From CAYVUI01 sp964454745 (GTDB taxonomy: Bacteria > Planctomycetota > Phycisphaerae > Sedimentisphaerales > Anaerohalosphaeraceae), in assembly GCA_964454745.1 (NCBI GenBank), contig CAYVUI010000035.1, forward strand, positions 1 to 35,536: a stretch of DNA of 35,536 bases, in the 5' to 3' direction. How positions within the stretch are numbered: position 1 is the first letter of the stretch; every line of letters begins with the position of its first letter. Under the pieces are notes generated by a model that was not told where the DNA came from, did no database searches, and worked only from the letters and a program-made list of their open reading frames with translations. This document shows positions 7,031 through 14,544 of this stretch, piece by piece. The position numbers and the translations under genes were made by a program.

Positions 7031-8308
7031 TTGAAGTACGGAATGCTTTGGGTGCTTGGGATCTGTTTTCTGGCGATCCCGGGCGCGGCCGCAGAAGAAA
7101 CGCAAACGGAAAGTGAGTACAATTTTTTTGAAGAGCTCGACCTCGAACTGCATGGATTCTGGGAAATCCGCGGGGGGTACCGTACGCAGAATGACCGGTA
7201 CGAAAAGGATCTGAGTATCGCCGAGACGCGGTTTCAGACCGATCTTACCAGTTACCAGGACTTCGGCGAGCTGCGGTTCAAGGGTGACTTGATCGGGGAC
7301 ATGGTGCTCGAAGAGGCGGATTACGATATCCGCGAGGCGTACCTGTTTGTCATGCCGCTGGATTTTATGGATATGTGGATCGGCCGGCAGATATTGACGT
7401 GGGGTACGGGCGATCTGATCTTTATTAACGACCTGTTTCCCAAGGACTGGCAGTCGTTTTTCATCGGCCGGGATACCGAGTATTTAAAGGCTCCCTCGGA
7501 TGCGGTGAAGATGAGCTTTTTCTGGGATTTTGCGAACCTGGATGTGGTGTATACGCCGCAGTTTGACCCGGACCGGTATATTCGCGGTGAGCGGATTTCG
7601 TACTGGAACGGCAGCCTGGGGCGTATCGCGGGACAGGATGCGGTTGTAGATCCTGAGATTCCGGATGTGTGGTTTCAAAAGGATGAGGTCGCGGCGCGGC
7701 TGTACAAGACGATAAGCTCTACGGAGGTCGCGTTTTACGCCTACCAGGGGTATTGGAAATCACCGGGGGGGGTTTCACCCGGCGGGCGGGCGATTTTTCC
7801 GCGGCTAAACGTGTACGGTGCCAGCCTGCGGGGCAATGTGCACAAGGGGATCGGTAACTTTGAGTTTGGTTATTATCAGTCCGCCGATGACGAGAACGGC
7901 CGGAATCCGCTGATTAACAATTCCGAGCTGCGGTTTCTGGCGGGGTATACGCAGGAGATTGCGAAGAACCTGACGGCCGGGCTCCAGTATTATGTCGAGT
8001 ATATGATGGATTACGATCATTACCTCGAGAGCCTGCCCGCCCGGCCGGCGCGGGACCGTGACCGGCACTTGTTAACACTGCGGCTGACGAAGCTTTCGGA
8101 GGATCAGAAGCTGCGGGTTGGGCTGTTTACCTATTACTCGCCCACGGACAAGGACGTGTATATGCGGCCCAATGTGCATTACAAGGTGTCCGACCAGTTG
8201 GCGTGGGAGGCCGGTGCGAATATTTTCTTCGGGAGCTACGACAATACCTTCTTTGGGCAGTTCGAGGATAACAGTAACCTCTATACGGCTGTGCGGTATA
8301 GTTTTTGA
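7031..8308 (+). CDS. Outer-membrane beta-barrel protein (DUF1302-like)
   Basis: Protein of 425 residues with a signal peptide (MKYGMLWVLGICFLAIPGAAA). It has a strand-rich body and ends in ...AVRYSF, the terminal aromatic typical of proteins inserted by the BAM complex. The region DIREAYLFVMPLDFMDMWIG followed by RQILTWGTGDLIFINDLFP resembles DUF1302-type porin-like proteins that neighbour MMPL exporters. It starts with TTG at 7031; AAGGAGG (7019-7025) lies 5 nt before it and overlaps the previous gene's stop, which makes the TTG convincing. It is the last gene of the operon, before a hairpin terminator. The likely role is an outer-membrane exit or receptor for what the RND and LolA-like proteins carry. 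Confidence 0.85.
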   Translation: MKYGMLWVLGICFLAIPGAAAEETQTESEYNFFEELDLELHGFWEIRGGYRTQNDRYEKDLSIAETRFQTDLTSYQDFGELRFKGDLIGDMVLEEADYDIREAYLFVMPLDFMDMWIGRQILTWGTGDLIFINDLFPKDWQSFFIGRDTEYLKAPSDAVKMSFFWDFANLDVVYTPQFDPDRYIRGERISYWNGSLGRIAGQDAVVDPEIPDVWFQKDEVAARLYKTISSTEVAFYAYQGYWKSPGGVSPGGRAIFPRLNVYGASLRGNVHKGIGNFEFGYYQSADDENGRNPLINNSELRFLAGYTQEIAKNLTAGLQYYVEYMMDYDHYLESLPARPARDRDRHLLTLRLTKLSEDQKLRVGLFTYYSPTDKDVYMRPNVHYKVSDQLAWEAGANIFFGSYDNTFFGQFEDNSNLYTAVRYSF

Positions 8309-8316
8309 TCGCATCC

Positions 8317-8337
8317 GGGGCGCCGGCCCCTGTTTTT
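8317..8337 (+). terminator. Rho-independent terminator of the sigma-54 operon
   Basis: A GC-only stem GGGGC (8317-8321) / GCCCC (8326-8330) with a 4-nt loop is followed by TGTTTTT. It lies in the 35-bp gap between the beta-barrel gene and convergent greA. Confidence 0.7.
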
Positions 8338-8343
8338 GCAGGG

Positions 8344-8826
8344 CTACTGGATTTCGGATTTGCTGATTTCGAGGACCTCGTACCGGATTTCTCCGCGGGG
8401 GACGACGGCGGTGAATTGCTCGCCGACTTTGCGGTCGAGGATCGCCTGGCCGACGGGAGACTGGATCGAGATGCTGTTGTCGGTCAGGTCGGAATCGTAC
8501 ATACCCAGCAGTTGGAAGACGACCTTTTTGTCGTTTTCGAGATTTTTCAAGGTGACTACGGTCCCGAATGCGGCTTTGTCCGTCGGTACGGTTGTGCAGT
8601 CCACGGGCTTTGAGAAGTTGATCTTGCCGCGGACTTCGCCCATGCGGCCCTCGATGAAGCCGAGGTTCTGGCGGCCATAGGTATATTCGGCATTTTCACT
8701 AAGGTCGCCCTGTTCGCGTGCCTCGGCGACGCGGGCCCGGACTTCTTCGGATTCTTTTTCGAGCTTGACGAGCTCATCTTCGAGTTTTTTACGGCCTGTT
8801 TGTGAAATCTGAATAACTTTCGGCAT
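8344..8826 (-). CDS. greA: Transcription elongation factor GreA/GreB
   Basis: Cleavage factor of 160 residues that rescues backtracked RNA polymerase. The N-terminal coiled coil contains the family signature EAREQGDLSENAEY, which carries the acidic tip residues (D and E of GDLSENAEY) that hold the catalytic metal. The C-terminal FKBP-like domain follows (KAAFGTVVTLKNLENDKKVV through QSPVGQAIL to RYEVLEI). Length is typical (GreA is about 158). A good GGGAGA ribosome site precedes the ATG. It is a single gene, convergent with the operon to its left. Confidence 0.95.
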   Translation of the reverse strand: MPKVIQISQTGRKKLEDELVKLEKESEEVRARVAEAREQGDLSENAEYTYGRQNLGFIEGRMGEVRGKINFSKPVDCTTVPTDKAAFGTVVTLKNLENDKKVVFQLLGMYDSDLTDNSISIQSPVGQAILDRKVGEQFTAVVPRGEIRYEVLEISKSEIQ

Positions 8827-9223
8827 TCGACCTACTCTCCCTGTTTAAATTACCATTTTTACCATTTGACGTTGCTACTGTACCATACCCTAGCGGAACG
8901 ATCAAGATTGTTTTTTGGAGGTTGGTTTTTAGCCGCGAAATTGCCTTGAGGCAGGTAAAAATTGGATTGCACACAGGCAAGCAAGATACATGGAACTCGT
9001 TTTTGATTAGCCACAGATGGCACAGATTTTCACAGTTTTTTCATTATAAATGAGTACAGTTGTTTACGTGATAATTTGCGAAGTTGAGGTGGGCGGTTTT
9101 GGGAAGTTGGTTTATCGAGCCTGCGGCCCGACGATGTTGTGCGGGGCGCACAACATCAAGGATACGGTCTTCGACCGATGCTATTAAATCTGACCCTGTT
9201 TATGAAAATGGTGCCTGCCCCCT
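8827..9223. other. Intergenic region with greA promoter and repeat remnants
   Basis: About 400 bp without a gene. Next to greA is an AT-rich stretch with tandem TTACCATTT (about 8,857-8,873), presumably the greA promoter zone. At about 9,010 there is a repeat fragment (ccacagatggcacagattttc) similar in style to the repeats at the left edge of the window. At 9133-9157 is a perfect hairpin, followed by a 'ctgaccctg ... ggtgcctgccccc' segment described separately. Confidence 0.5.
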
Positions 9224-9225
9224 TT
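9133..9225. repeat. Hairpin plus REP-like remnant
   Basis: GATGTTGTGC (9133-9142) and GCACAACATC (9148-9157) form a perfect 10-bp stem with a GGGGC loop. Just downstream, on the plus strand, come AAATCTGACCCTG and GGTGCCTGCCCCCTTT (about 9,185-9,225). In many genomes this kind of paired 'tctgaccc ... ggtgcctg(a/t)cccc' sequence is found at the ends of REP-associated transposase (RAYT) units. No transposase gene is present, so it is at most a remnant. Confidence 0.4.
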
Positions 9226-10204
9226 ATTTGTGTGAGGAACCGGAATTGAGGCGGTGTTTGGCTGTGAGGATGATTTGTTTGGAGACGCTTTTGATGATCC
9301 TGGGCAGTGAGAAGTGGATGGGTATGATTTCCGGCCGGGCGAAGTCGGGGCATTTGAGCGTTTGCGGGTCGTCGCCGAGCAGGTGTACCTGCGTAAGGTC
9401 CGCCGGGCCGAAGTTCAGTTTTTTCGCGGTCGTTATGATCGGCAGGGTTTCGGGGTCGATGCCGGTCAGTTCGCAGCAGAGGTATTCCAGCGCGATGGGG
9501 TCGGTTGAGGCGGCGAGGCAATTGAGCGGCCGGGGTGTGCCGCCCAGCGGGCCGGGGCCTTCCATCGCGAGGACGGCGTCGATGATGGTGATCGCGGGGG
9601 CGAGTTTTTGGCAGATTTCGATGAGCATTTGGGCGAAGTCTTCGGGGTCTTTGCCCTTGGCGAAGTGCCACCAGGCCTTTTGCTTGCCGGGCACGGTGCC
9701 GAACATGTTCTTGACGGCGAAGGTTGCGCCCATCTGCTTGTGGGCCTTTAGCTTGGGCAGGTTGATGATTTTGTCCATTTCCATGGCGTTTTTGCTGATG
9801 TTGACGGTGCAGCGAGAGAGTCGGACCGAGCGGCCTGGGTACATGTGGATGAGCTCGACGCCGAGTTTTTTGAGCTTATCTTCCATGCCCAGGGCGTGGA
9901 CGCAGGCGCGGGGGGTGCTCCAGGCTGGGCTGTCGCCGAGGTACGGCGCTGCGCCGAGGTCTTTAACGAGCCGGGCGGTTTCGAGGATGACGGCGGGGTC
10001 GGTCTGGGCGGCGGCCTGGCGGGGTTTTGGCATGATGAAGTTTGGTTTGAGCAGGACTCGGTCGCCGGGCCGGATGAAGGATTCAAGGCCGCCAAGGAGC
10101 GAGAGGAGCTTTTGCATCGCGGGGGTCAGGTGTTCGGATTCATAACTTTCGCATCGGACCAGCGCAGCGCAAGGGGTGTTTTGGAAGGGCAGCGGCTGGG
10201 TCAT
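9224..10204 (-). CDS. DUF362 domain-containing protein
   Basis: Protein of 326 residues of the DUF362 family. Visible family features are LGGLESFIRPGDRVLLKPNF, an AVILETARLVKDLGA segment, INLPKLKAHKQMGATFAVKN, FGTVPGKQKAWWH and IIDAVLAMEGPGPLGGTPRP. Many DUF362 proteins also carry ferredoxin-type iron-sulfur motifs; I see no CxxCxxC cluster here, so this is the stand-alone form. The biochemical function of the family is not established. The start codon overlaps the stop of the upstream lipoprotein gene by 4 nt (ATGA), so the two are translationally coupled. Confidence 0.87.
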   Translation of the reverse strand: MTQPLPFQNTPCAALVRCESYESEHLTPAMQKLLSLLGGLESFIRPGDRVLLKPNFIMPKPRQAAAQTDPAVILETARLVKDLGAAPYLGDSPAWSTPRACVHALGMEDKLKKLGVELIHMYPGRSVRLSRCTVNISKNAMEMDKIINLPKLKAHKQMGATFAVKNMFGTVPGKQKAWWHFAKGKDPEDFAQMLIEICQKLAPAITIIDAVLAMEGPGPLGGTPRPLNCLAASTDPIALEYLCCELTGIDPETLPIITTAKKLNFGPADLTQVHLLGDDPQTLKCPDFARPEIIPIHFSLPRIIKSVSKQIILTAKHRLNSGSSHK

Positions 10205-11040
10205 TCTTTGAGCCCCAGGCAGACGATCAGGTGGAGGATGATGTTTTGGGGCTCATTTTGCGTCGCAAAAAAGAGGTTGCCCAGCGAGAGGGCGTCTGGG
10301 TCGAATTCTTCGGGAGCGATGAGCAGGAAATCTCCGCGGCTTAGCTGGGACGAAAACGTACTGGCGCCAAATACGGTGGCGTTGGTTCCGCTTCGCATTC
10401 GCAGCAGGCGTGTGTTGTCGTTTTGCTCGATTCCCCAGTAGAAGGCGGGGGCCAGATTCAGGCGGGCGACGCCCCGCAGCTTTGGGCTGGGGTAGGCGCG
10501 GATTTGCCATGCGAGCTGGCCGGTGCTCAGTTCGAGGCCGCGGACGGGGTTTTCGCGTGTGGAGTAGAAGATCGAGACCGGCTGGGTGATGTGCTCGACG
10601 ATGATGTCGTGAGGGTTGGGGTCGTAGGAGATCAGTCGGCTGGCATTGGTGCGGACAGCGCCGATTTTGTTGAGTGCCTGGCTGGTGGGCAGGAAGTCCT
10701 GCTGGCGTCCGAAGCGGCAGGAAAAGCCGTTTGCCCGGAAAATGCGCGGATTTGTGACCTTGATGGGTTCTTCGTAGAGGGTGCTTTGGATTTGCTTTAG
10801 CTGCTCGAATTTTGCGGGATTGAGCTGCAGTGTCATGATGTTGAGGATGACGCTGTCGGGCAGTTTCTGGACGGAGGAGGATTCGAGGTCGGCAATGGTC
10901 AGGCTCTGGAGTTCTTCACGGAGTGCCTTTGTGTCGGTTTTTTTCTCCTGTCCGATGCAGCCGGCGATCAGCAGGCACAGGGCCAGGGCGGCGGCGATTG
11001 GCAGGAGCCGGCGGATGTTTTGTTTTTTCTTTGTTTTCAT
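10201..11040 (-). CDS. Hypothetical lipoprotein coupled to the DUF362 gene
   Basis: Protein of 279 residues that I do not assign to a family. It begins with a basic stretch, a hydrophobic core and the lipobox LIAGC, giving Cys28 as the likely lipid attachment site, so it should be anchored in the envelope. The mature part is mixed alpha/beta with ADLESSSVQKLPDSVILNIM early and SRLISYDPNPHDIIVEHITQ in the middle. No catalytic motif stands out. Its stop overlaps the DUF362 start by 4 nt, so the two probably act together. Confidence 0.75.
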   Translation of the reverse strand: MKTKKKQNIRRLLPIAAALALCLLIAGCIGQEKKTDTKALREELQSLTIADLESSSVQKLPDSVILNIMTLQLNPAKFEQLKQIQSTLYEEPIKVTNPRIFRANGFSCRFGRQQDFLPTSQALNKIGAVRTNASRLISYDPNPHDIIVEHITQPVSIFYSTRENPVRGLELSTGQLAWQIRAYPSPKLRGVARLNLAPAFYWGIEQNDNTRLLRMRSGTNATVFGASTFSSQLSRGDFLLIAPEEFDPDALSLGNLFFATQNEPQNIILHLIVCLGLKE

Positions 11041-11085
11041 CCGCTTATGGTACCTGTTTCGGGAGTGTGTGTCAATGAGGGGGCG

Positions 11086-11424
11086 TCAGACGCGGAGTTT
11101 GGGTGCGTGGCAGAATTCGATGGCGATGACCTGGCGGCGGGATTTGAGGTCGTGGACGGTTGCGGGCGATTCGATGCGCTTGATGCGTGCGTGTGTGTCG
11201 AATTTTCCGCCGTATTCGAGCAGGCCGGAGGTGGGGGGGACGGTCATTTCGACGCTTAGAAGCTGGCCTGGCAGGAAATTGCTGTTGGGGATTTCGACGC
11301 GCAGGCCGCCGGGCGAGGCGTCGAGGGTAGAACCGGTGCGGACCCGTTCGTCGGAGGTGCCGACGGGTTTACACCGTACGCTTAGCTTGATCCGCAAGCG
11401 TTTATGTTTACGCCGCTCCTTCAT
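11086..11424 (-). CDS. PilZ-domain protein
   Basis: Protein of 112 residues consisting of one PilZ domain, a cyclic-di-GMP receptor module. The two binding motifs are present: an N-terminal arginine cluster ERRKHKRLRIKL (RxxxR type) and D-A-S-P-G-G (residues 35-40), which fits the D/NxSxxG signature. The rest forms a small beta-barrel ending in RRQVIAIEF. It has no attached output domain. It lies 45 bp upstream of the lipoprotein gene on the same strand. No diguanylate cyclase is in the window. Confidence 0.85.
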   Translation of the reverse strand: MKERRKHKRLRIKLSVRCKPVGTSDERVRTGSTLDASPGGLRVEIPNSNFLPGQLLSVEMTVPPTSGLLEYGGKFDTHARIKRIESPATVHDLKSRRQVIAIEFCHAPKLRV

Positions 11425-11936
11425 TTTCCTCTATCCCTCTATTTTGCGGATCGAAAACAACGGTAATATTGTGCAAATTCCGGGCCATGAGCATGCAATT
11501 TATTTATTTGTATCTACTTGTAAATAAAGGGCTTACAGAAAACGCATACTTAAAGTGAACTGCGGTGAAGCCCTGAGGATTCAAAGATTGTAAGTCTTTA
11601 GGTGCAGTAGGTTTATCGGAGAAACAGAGATAAAAAGATTAACAAAGTTGACAAAAAGCAGCCCGGGTGAGGGGATTTTGTAGTATTTTTTCTTCAGGTC
11701 GTGTTGTGTTTTTGAAACGTTACAAGTATTGTGGATTTCTGTCATTTCATCAATAAAATAGATTTTAGTGTATTAAAAAGCTATTTTATCAGACGTTAGG
11801 AGGGGATAAATAAATGTAGATGTATGTAATCCTGAAATTTATGTTTGTTGACTTTTGGGTATGATTCGGCCGCATGTTTATATAAATAAACATTTTTTAT
11901 TGACTTTTGGGGACCAATGTTGTTTTTTGGATAATT
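11425..11936. other. AT-rich intergenic region upstream of the two-component operon
   Basis: About 510 bp between divergent genes with no convincing coding sequence. Near 11,584-11,602 a short hairpin AAAGA-N7-TCTTT is possible. The right end (11,848-11,911) carries spaced direct repeats and an inverted repeat, listed separately. I compared the middle part with common riboswitch cores by eye and recognised none. Confidence 0.45.
11848..11911 (+). promoter_or_regulatory. Paired direct repeats TTGACTTTTGGG flanking an inverted repeat
   Basis: TTGACTTTTGGG occurs at 11,848-11,859 and again at 11,900-11,911, exactly 52 bp apart (about five helical turns). Between them lies TGTTTAT (11,875-11,881) / ATAAACA (11,886-11,892), an inverted repeat with a 4-nt loop. 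The second repeat ends 25 bp before the kinase start codon. It is likely the operator/promoter of the kinase-regulator operon; the binding factor is unknown. Confidence 0.45.
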
Positions 11937-13073
11937 ATGAGTAAATCGAGACCACGTTCACAGCGTATTCGTACGAAACACCGCAGCGCGGCCAGTCTTC
12001 CCTTTTCTGATACCGAGGTGGCATTCAGTGACCTTGGGCGGTCGATTATTCAGTCGCTTTCGATTGGGGTCATCGCGTTTGACGTGAACCTGACGGTGAT
12101 GGAGTATAACGAGCGGGCGAACCAGCTTTTGGAGCTGCTGGATACGATGGATCATTCGCTGGCGAAGGGTACGGATTCGAATATCTGGGGCAACTGGACC
12201 GAGCTGCTCAAGGGTGTGATCGAGACGGGCAACAAGAGCCATTTTGAGTCGGTTCGGTATACCAAGGGGGACCGGGCGCGGCTGCTTTCGATTGTGTGTA
12301 CGCCGCTTCGTGAGGAGCATTCGGGGATTGTGATCGGCGGGGCGCTGGTGCTCGAGGATGTGACCGAGAAGGTGGAGATTCAGCAGCAGCTCGAACAGGC
12401 AGAGCGTCTGGCGGCGATCGGCAAGATGGCGGGTAAGGTGGCCCACGAGCTGAATAACCCGATTGACGGGATCTTACGGTATATTAACCTGACGATGCGG
12501 AACCTCGAAGAGGCGGGGATGGAGAAGTCCAAGGGGTACCTGGACCATTGCCGCAAGGGGCTGATGCGGATGGTGGGGATCGTGGGTGAGCTTTTGGAGT
12601 TTTCTCGCGGGCGGCCCAGCGGTTTTGATTATGCCCGGGTCGATGAGATCGTCAATGACTCGATCAAGTCGATGGAGTCGCAGAGCCAGGAGGTCGATAT
12701 CCGTGTGCATAAAAAGTGCCCCAAGGGTGTGCCGAAGATTCGGGCGGGGAATTTGTACCAGGTGTTCTGTAACCTGCTCAAGAACGCGTTCGACGCGATG
12801 GAAGGCAAGGGCCGGCTTGATATCCTGATGAAAGTGGACGGGGATTATCTGTCCGTGCAGTTTCGCGATACGGGGCCGGGGATACCGAAGGGGTACGGTG
12901 AGATGATCTTCGAGCCGTTTTTCTCGACGAAGGAGAAGGGCAAGGGGACCGGGCTTGGCCTGGCGATCTGCAAGGATATCGTGGAGAAATATGACGGGCG
13001 TATTACGGCATCGAATGCCAAGGGGGGCGGGAGTATTTTTACGGTTCGTCTGCCTTTGAAAGGCAACCTGTAA
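11937..13073 (+). CDS. NtrB-type sensor histidine kinase (cytosolic, PAS domain)
   Basis: Protein of 378 residues from the ATG at 11,937; the frame is open back to 11,907, but those ten codons look non-coding. It has a PAS domain (about 35-145), then HisKA with the phosphorylated histidine in KVAHELNNPIDGIL (His170). The HATPase domain follows with N box NLLKNAFDAMEGKG, G1 RDTGPGIP, F box IFEPFFSTKEKGKG and G2 TGLGLAICKDIV. There is no membrane segment, so it senses an intracellular signal or partner. It is followed after 29 nt by an NtrC-type regulator, its obvious partner. No clear Shine-Dalgarno sequence precedes the ATG. Confidence 0.92.
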   Translation: MSKSRPRSQRIRTKHRSAASLPFSDTEVAFSDLGRSIIQSLSIGVIAFDVNLTVMEYNERANQLLELLDTMDHSLAKGTDSNIWGNWTELLKGVIETGNKSHFESVRYTKGDRARLLSIVCTPLREEHSGIVIGGALVLEDVTEKVEIQQQLEQAERLAAIGKMAGKVAHELNNPIDGILRYINLTMRNLEEAGMEKSKGYLDHCRKGLMRMVGIVGELLEFSRGRPSGFDYARVDEIVNDSIKSMESQSQEVDIRVHKKCPKGVPKIRAGNLYQVFCNLLKNAFDAMEGKGRLDILMKVDGDYLSVQFRDTGPGIPKGYGEMIFEPFFSTKEKGKGTGLGLAICKDIVEKYDGRITASNAKGGGSIFTVRLPLKGNL

Positions 13074-13102
13074 AAGAGAAGCGGTAAGGTTTGGAGCAGT
13101 CC

Positions 13103-14494
13103 ATGGCAGGCAGCAGTTCAGCACAGATTTTAATTGTCGACGATGACGCGATTATCCTGGATTCGCTGAGTGAATTTTTGCGGCTGGAGGGGTACCAGAC
13201 GCAGACGGCGAAAAATTATACCCAGGCGGTCGAACGGCTCAAGGACAATACATATTCGCTGGTGATTACGGATGTGAATATGCCCGACGGCGACGGGATG
13301 GAGCTGCTGTCGGTGGTCAAGCGTGAACATCCGCAGACGGTGGTGCTGGTGATTACCGGGTACGGTACGATTGAGAGCGCGGTCGAGGCGATTAAGAAGG
13401 GGGCGTATGACTACCTGACCAAGCCGGTGATCGATGACGAGCTGATTATGAGTGTCGAGCGTGCGCTGGGCCAGCAGAACCTGATCAGCGAGAACCGCAA
13501 GCTTCGCAGTGAGCTTGCGCAGAAGTATAACCTGTCGAATGTTTTGAGCCAGAACCACGAGATGTCGCGGATTTTTGAGCTGATCGAGGCGGTGGCGGAC
13601 AGCAAGACGACGATTTTGATGTGCGGGGCTTCGGGGACGGGCAAGAGTATGCTCGCGCGTGCGATTCATTACCGTTCGTACCGGCGGGACAAGCCTTTCG
13701 TGGAGGTAAGCTGCGGTGCGCTGCCGGAGTCGCTGCTGGAAAGCGAGCTGTTCGGGCATGTTCGCGGTTCGTTTACCGGTGCGGTCAGCGATAAGGAGGG
13801 CAAGTTCCTGGCGGCGGACGAAGGGACGATTTTCCTGGACGAGATTTCGTCGGCGTCGCCGGCGATGCAGGTGAAGCTGCTGCGTGTTCTCCAGGATCGC
13901 CAGTTTGAGCCGGTGGGCAGCAACGAGACGAAGATCGTGGATACGCGGGTGATTTTGGCCTCGAACAAGGACCTGGCCCAGGAGGTTCGGGAGGGCAATT
14001 TCCGGGAGGATTTGTATTACCGGATCAACGTGGTGACGATTAACCTGCCCCAGCTCCATGAGCGGGCGGGGGATGTGCCGCTGCTGGCGAATCATTTCGT
14101 AGAGCGGTTTGTGCGAAGCCACGGGCGGGGGCCCAAGCGGATCAGCGACGAGGCGATGGAGAAACTGACGCGGTACCCGTGGCCGGGCAATGTCCGCGAG
14201 CTGGAAAACGTCATCGAGCGTGCGGTGCTGCTGAGCAAGGGCGAATTGATCGGGCCGGGGGATTTCCCGGGGTACGTGGTTAATGAATCGGATGAGCTGC
14301 GGGGGCGGTACTTCAAGGGCCAGACGCTCAAGGAAGCGCTGTCGGGGCCGGAGCGGTCGATTTTGCAGTCGGCGCTGGAGTCTCACCAGTGGAACCGGCA
14401 GGAAACGGCGCAGGCACTGGACATTAACCGCACAACACTGTATAAAAAGATGAAACGATATGGACTGGACAAGGCCCCGGGCAGCTCGAAGTGA
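13103..14494 (+). CDS. NtrC-family response regulator (receiver-AAA+-Fis)
   Basis: Protein of 463 residues from the ATG at 13,103, chosen because GGAG (13,093-13,096) lies 6 nt before it; a TTG at 13,091 is the alternative. The receiver has the acidic pair D13/D14, phospho-acceptor Asp57 (VITDVNMPDG) and Lys107 (YLTKPV). The AAA+ domain has Walker A GASGTGKS (175-182) and Walker B GTIFLDEIS (241-249). The C-terminal helix-turn-helix is QETAQALDINRTTLYKKMKR. The sigma-54 contact loop reads GSFTGA rather than GAFTGA (222-227), a variant that still keeps the key F-T-G. It should activate sigma-54 promoters when phosphorylated by the upstream kinase. Its target genes cannot be named from the window. 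Confidence 0.93.
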   Translation: MAGSSSAQILIVDDDAIILDSLSEFLRLEGYQTQTAKNYTQAVERLKDNTYSLVITDVNMPDGDGMELLSVVKREHPQTVVLVITGYGTIESAVEAIKKGAYDYLTKPVIDDELIMSVERALGQQNLISENRKLRSELAQKYNLSNVLSQNHEMSRIFELIEAVADSKTTILMCGASGTGKSMLARAIHYRSYRRDKPFVEVSCGALPESLLESELFGHVRGSFTGAVSDKEGKFLAADEGTIFLDEISSASPAMQVKLLRVLQDRQFEPVGSNETKIVDTRVILASNKDLAQEVREGNFREDLYYRINVVTINLPQLHERAGDVPLLANHFVERFVRSHGRGPKRISDEAMEKLTRYPWPGNVRELENVIERAVLLSKGELIGPGDFPGYVVNESDELRGRYFKGQTLKEALSGPERSILQSALESHQWNRQETAQALDINRTTLYKKMKRYGLDKAPGSSK

Positions 14495-14544
14495 GGCCGG
14501 GGGGTGTCCTAAAGCGAATAGTTTTTTTTTCATGGGGTGAAATC

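Noticed and set aside
9084..10145. 353-codon plus-strand frame
   Set aside because: Shadow of the DUF362 gene, which has recognisable family motifs and a coupled start on the other strand.
11560..11640. Possible cyclic-di-GMP or other riboswitch near the PilZ gene
   Set aside because: Only a 5-bp hairpin is visible and no known aptamer core was recognised; it also does not lead into the PilZ gene.
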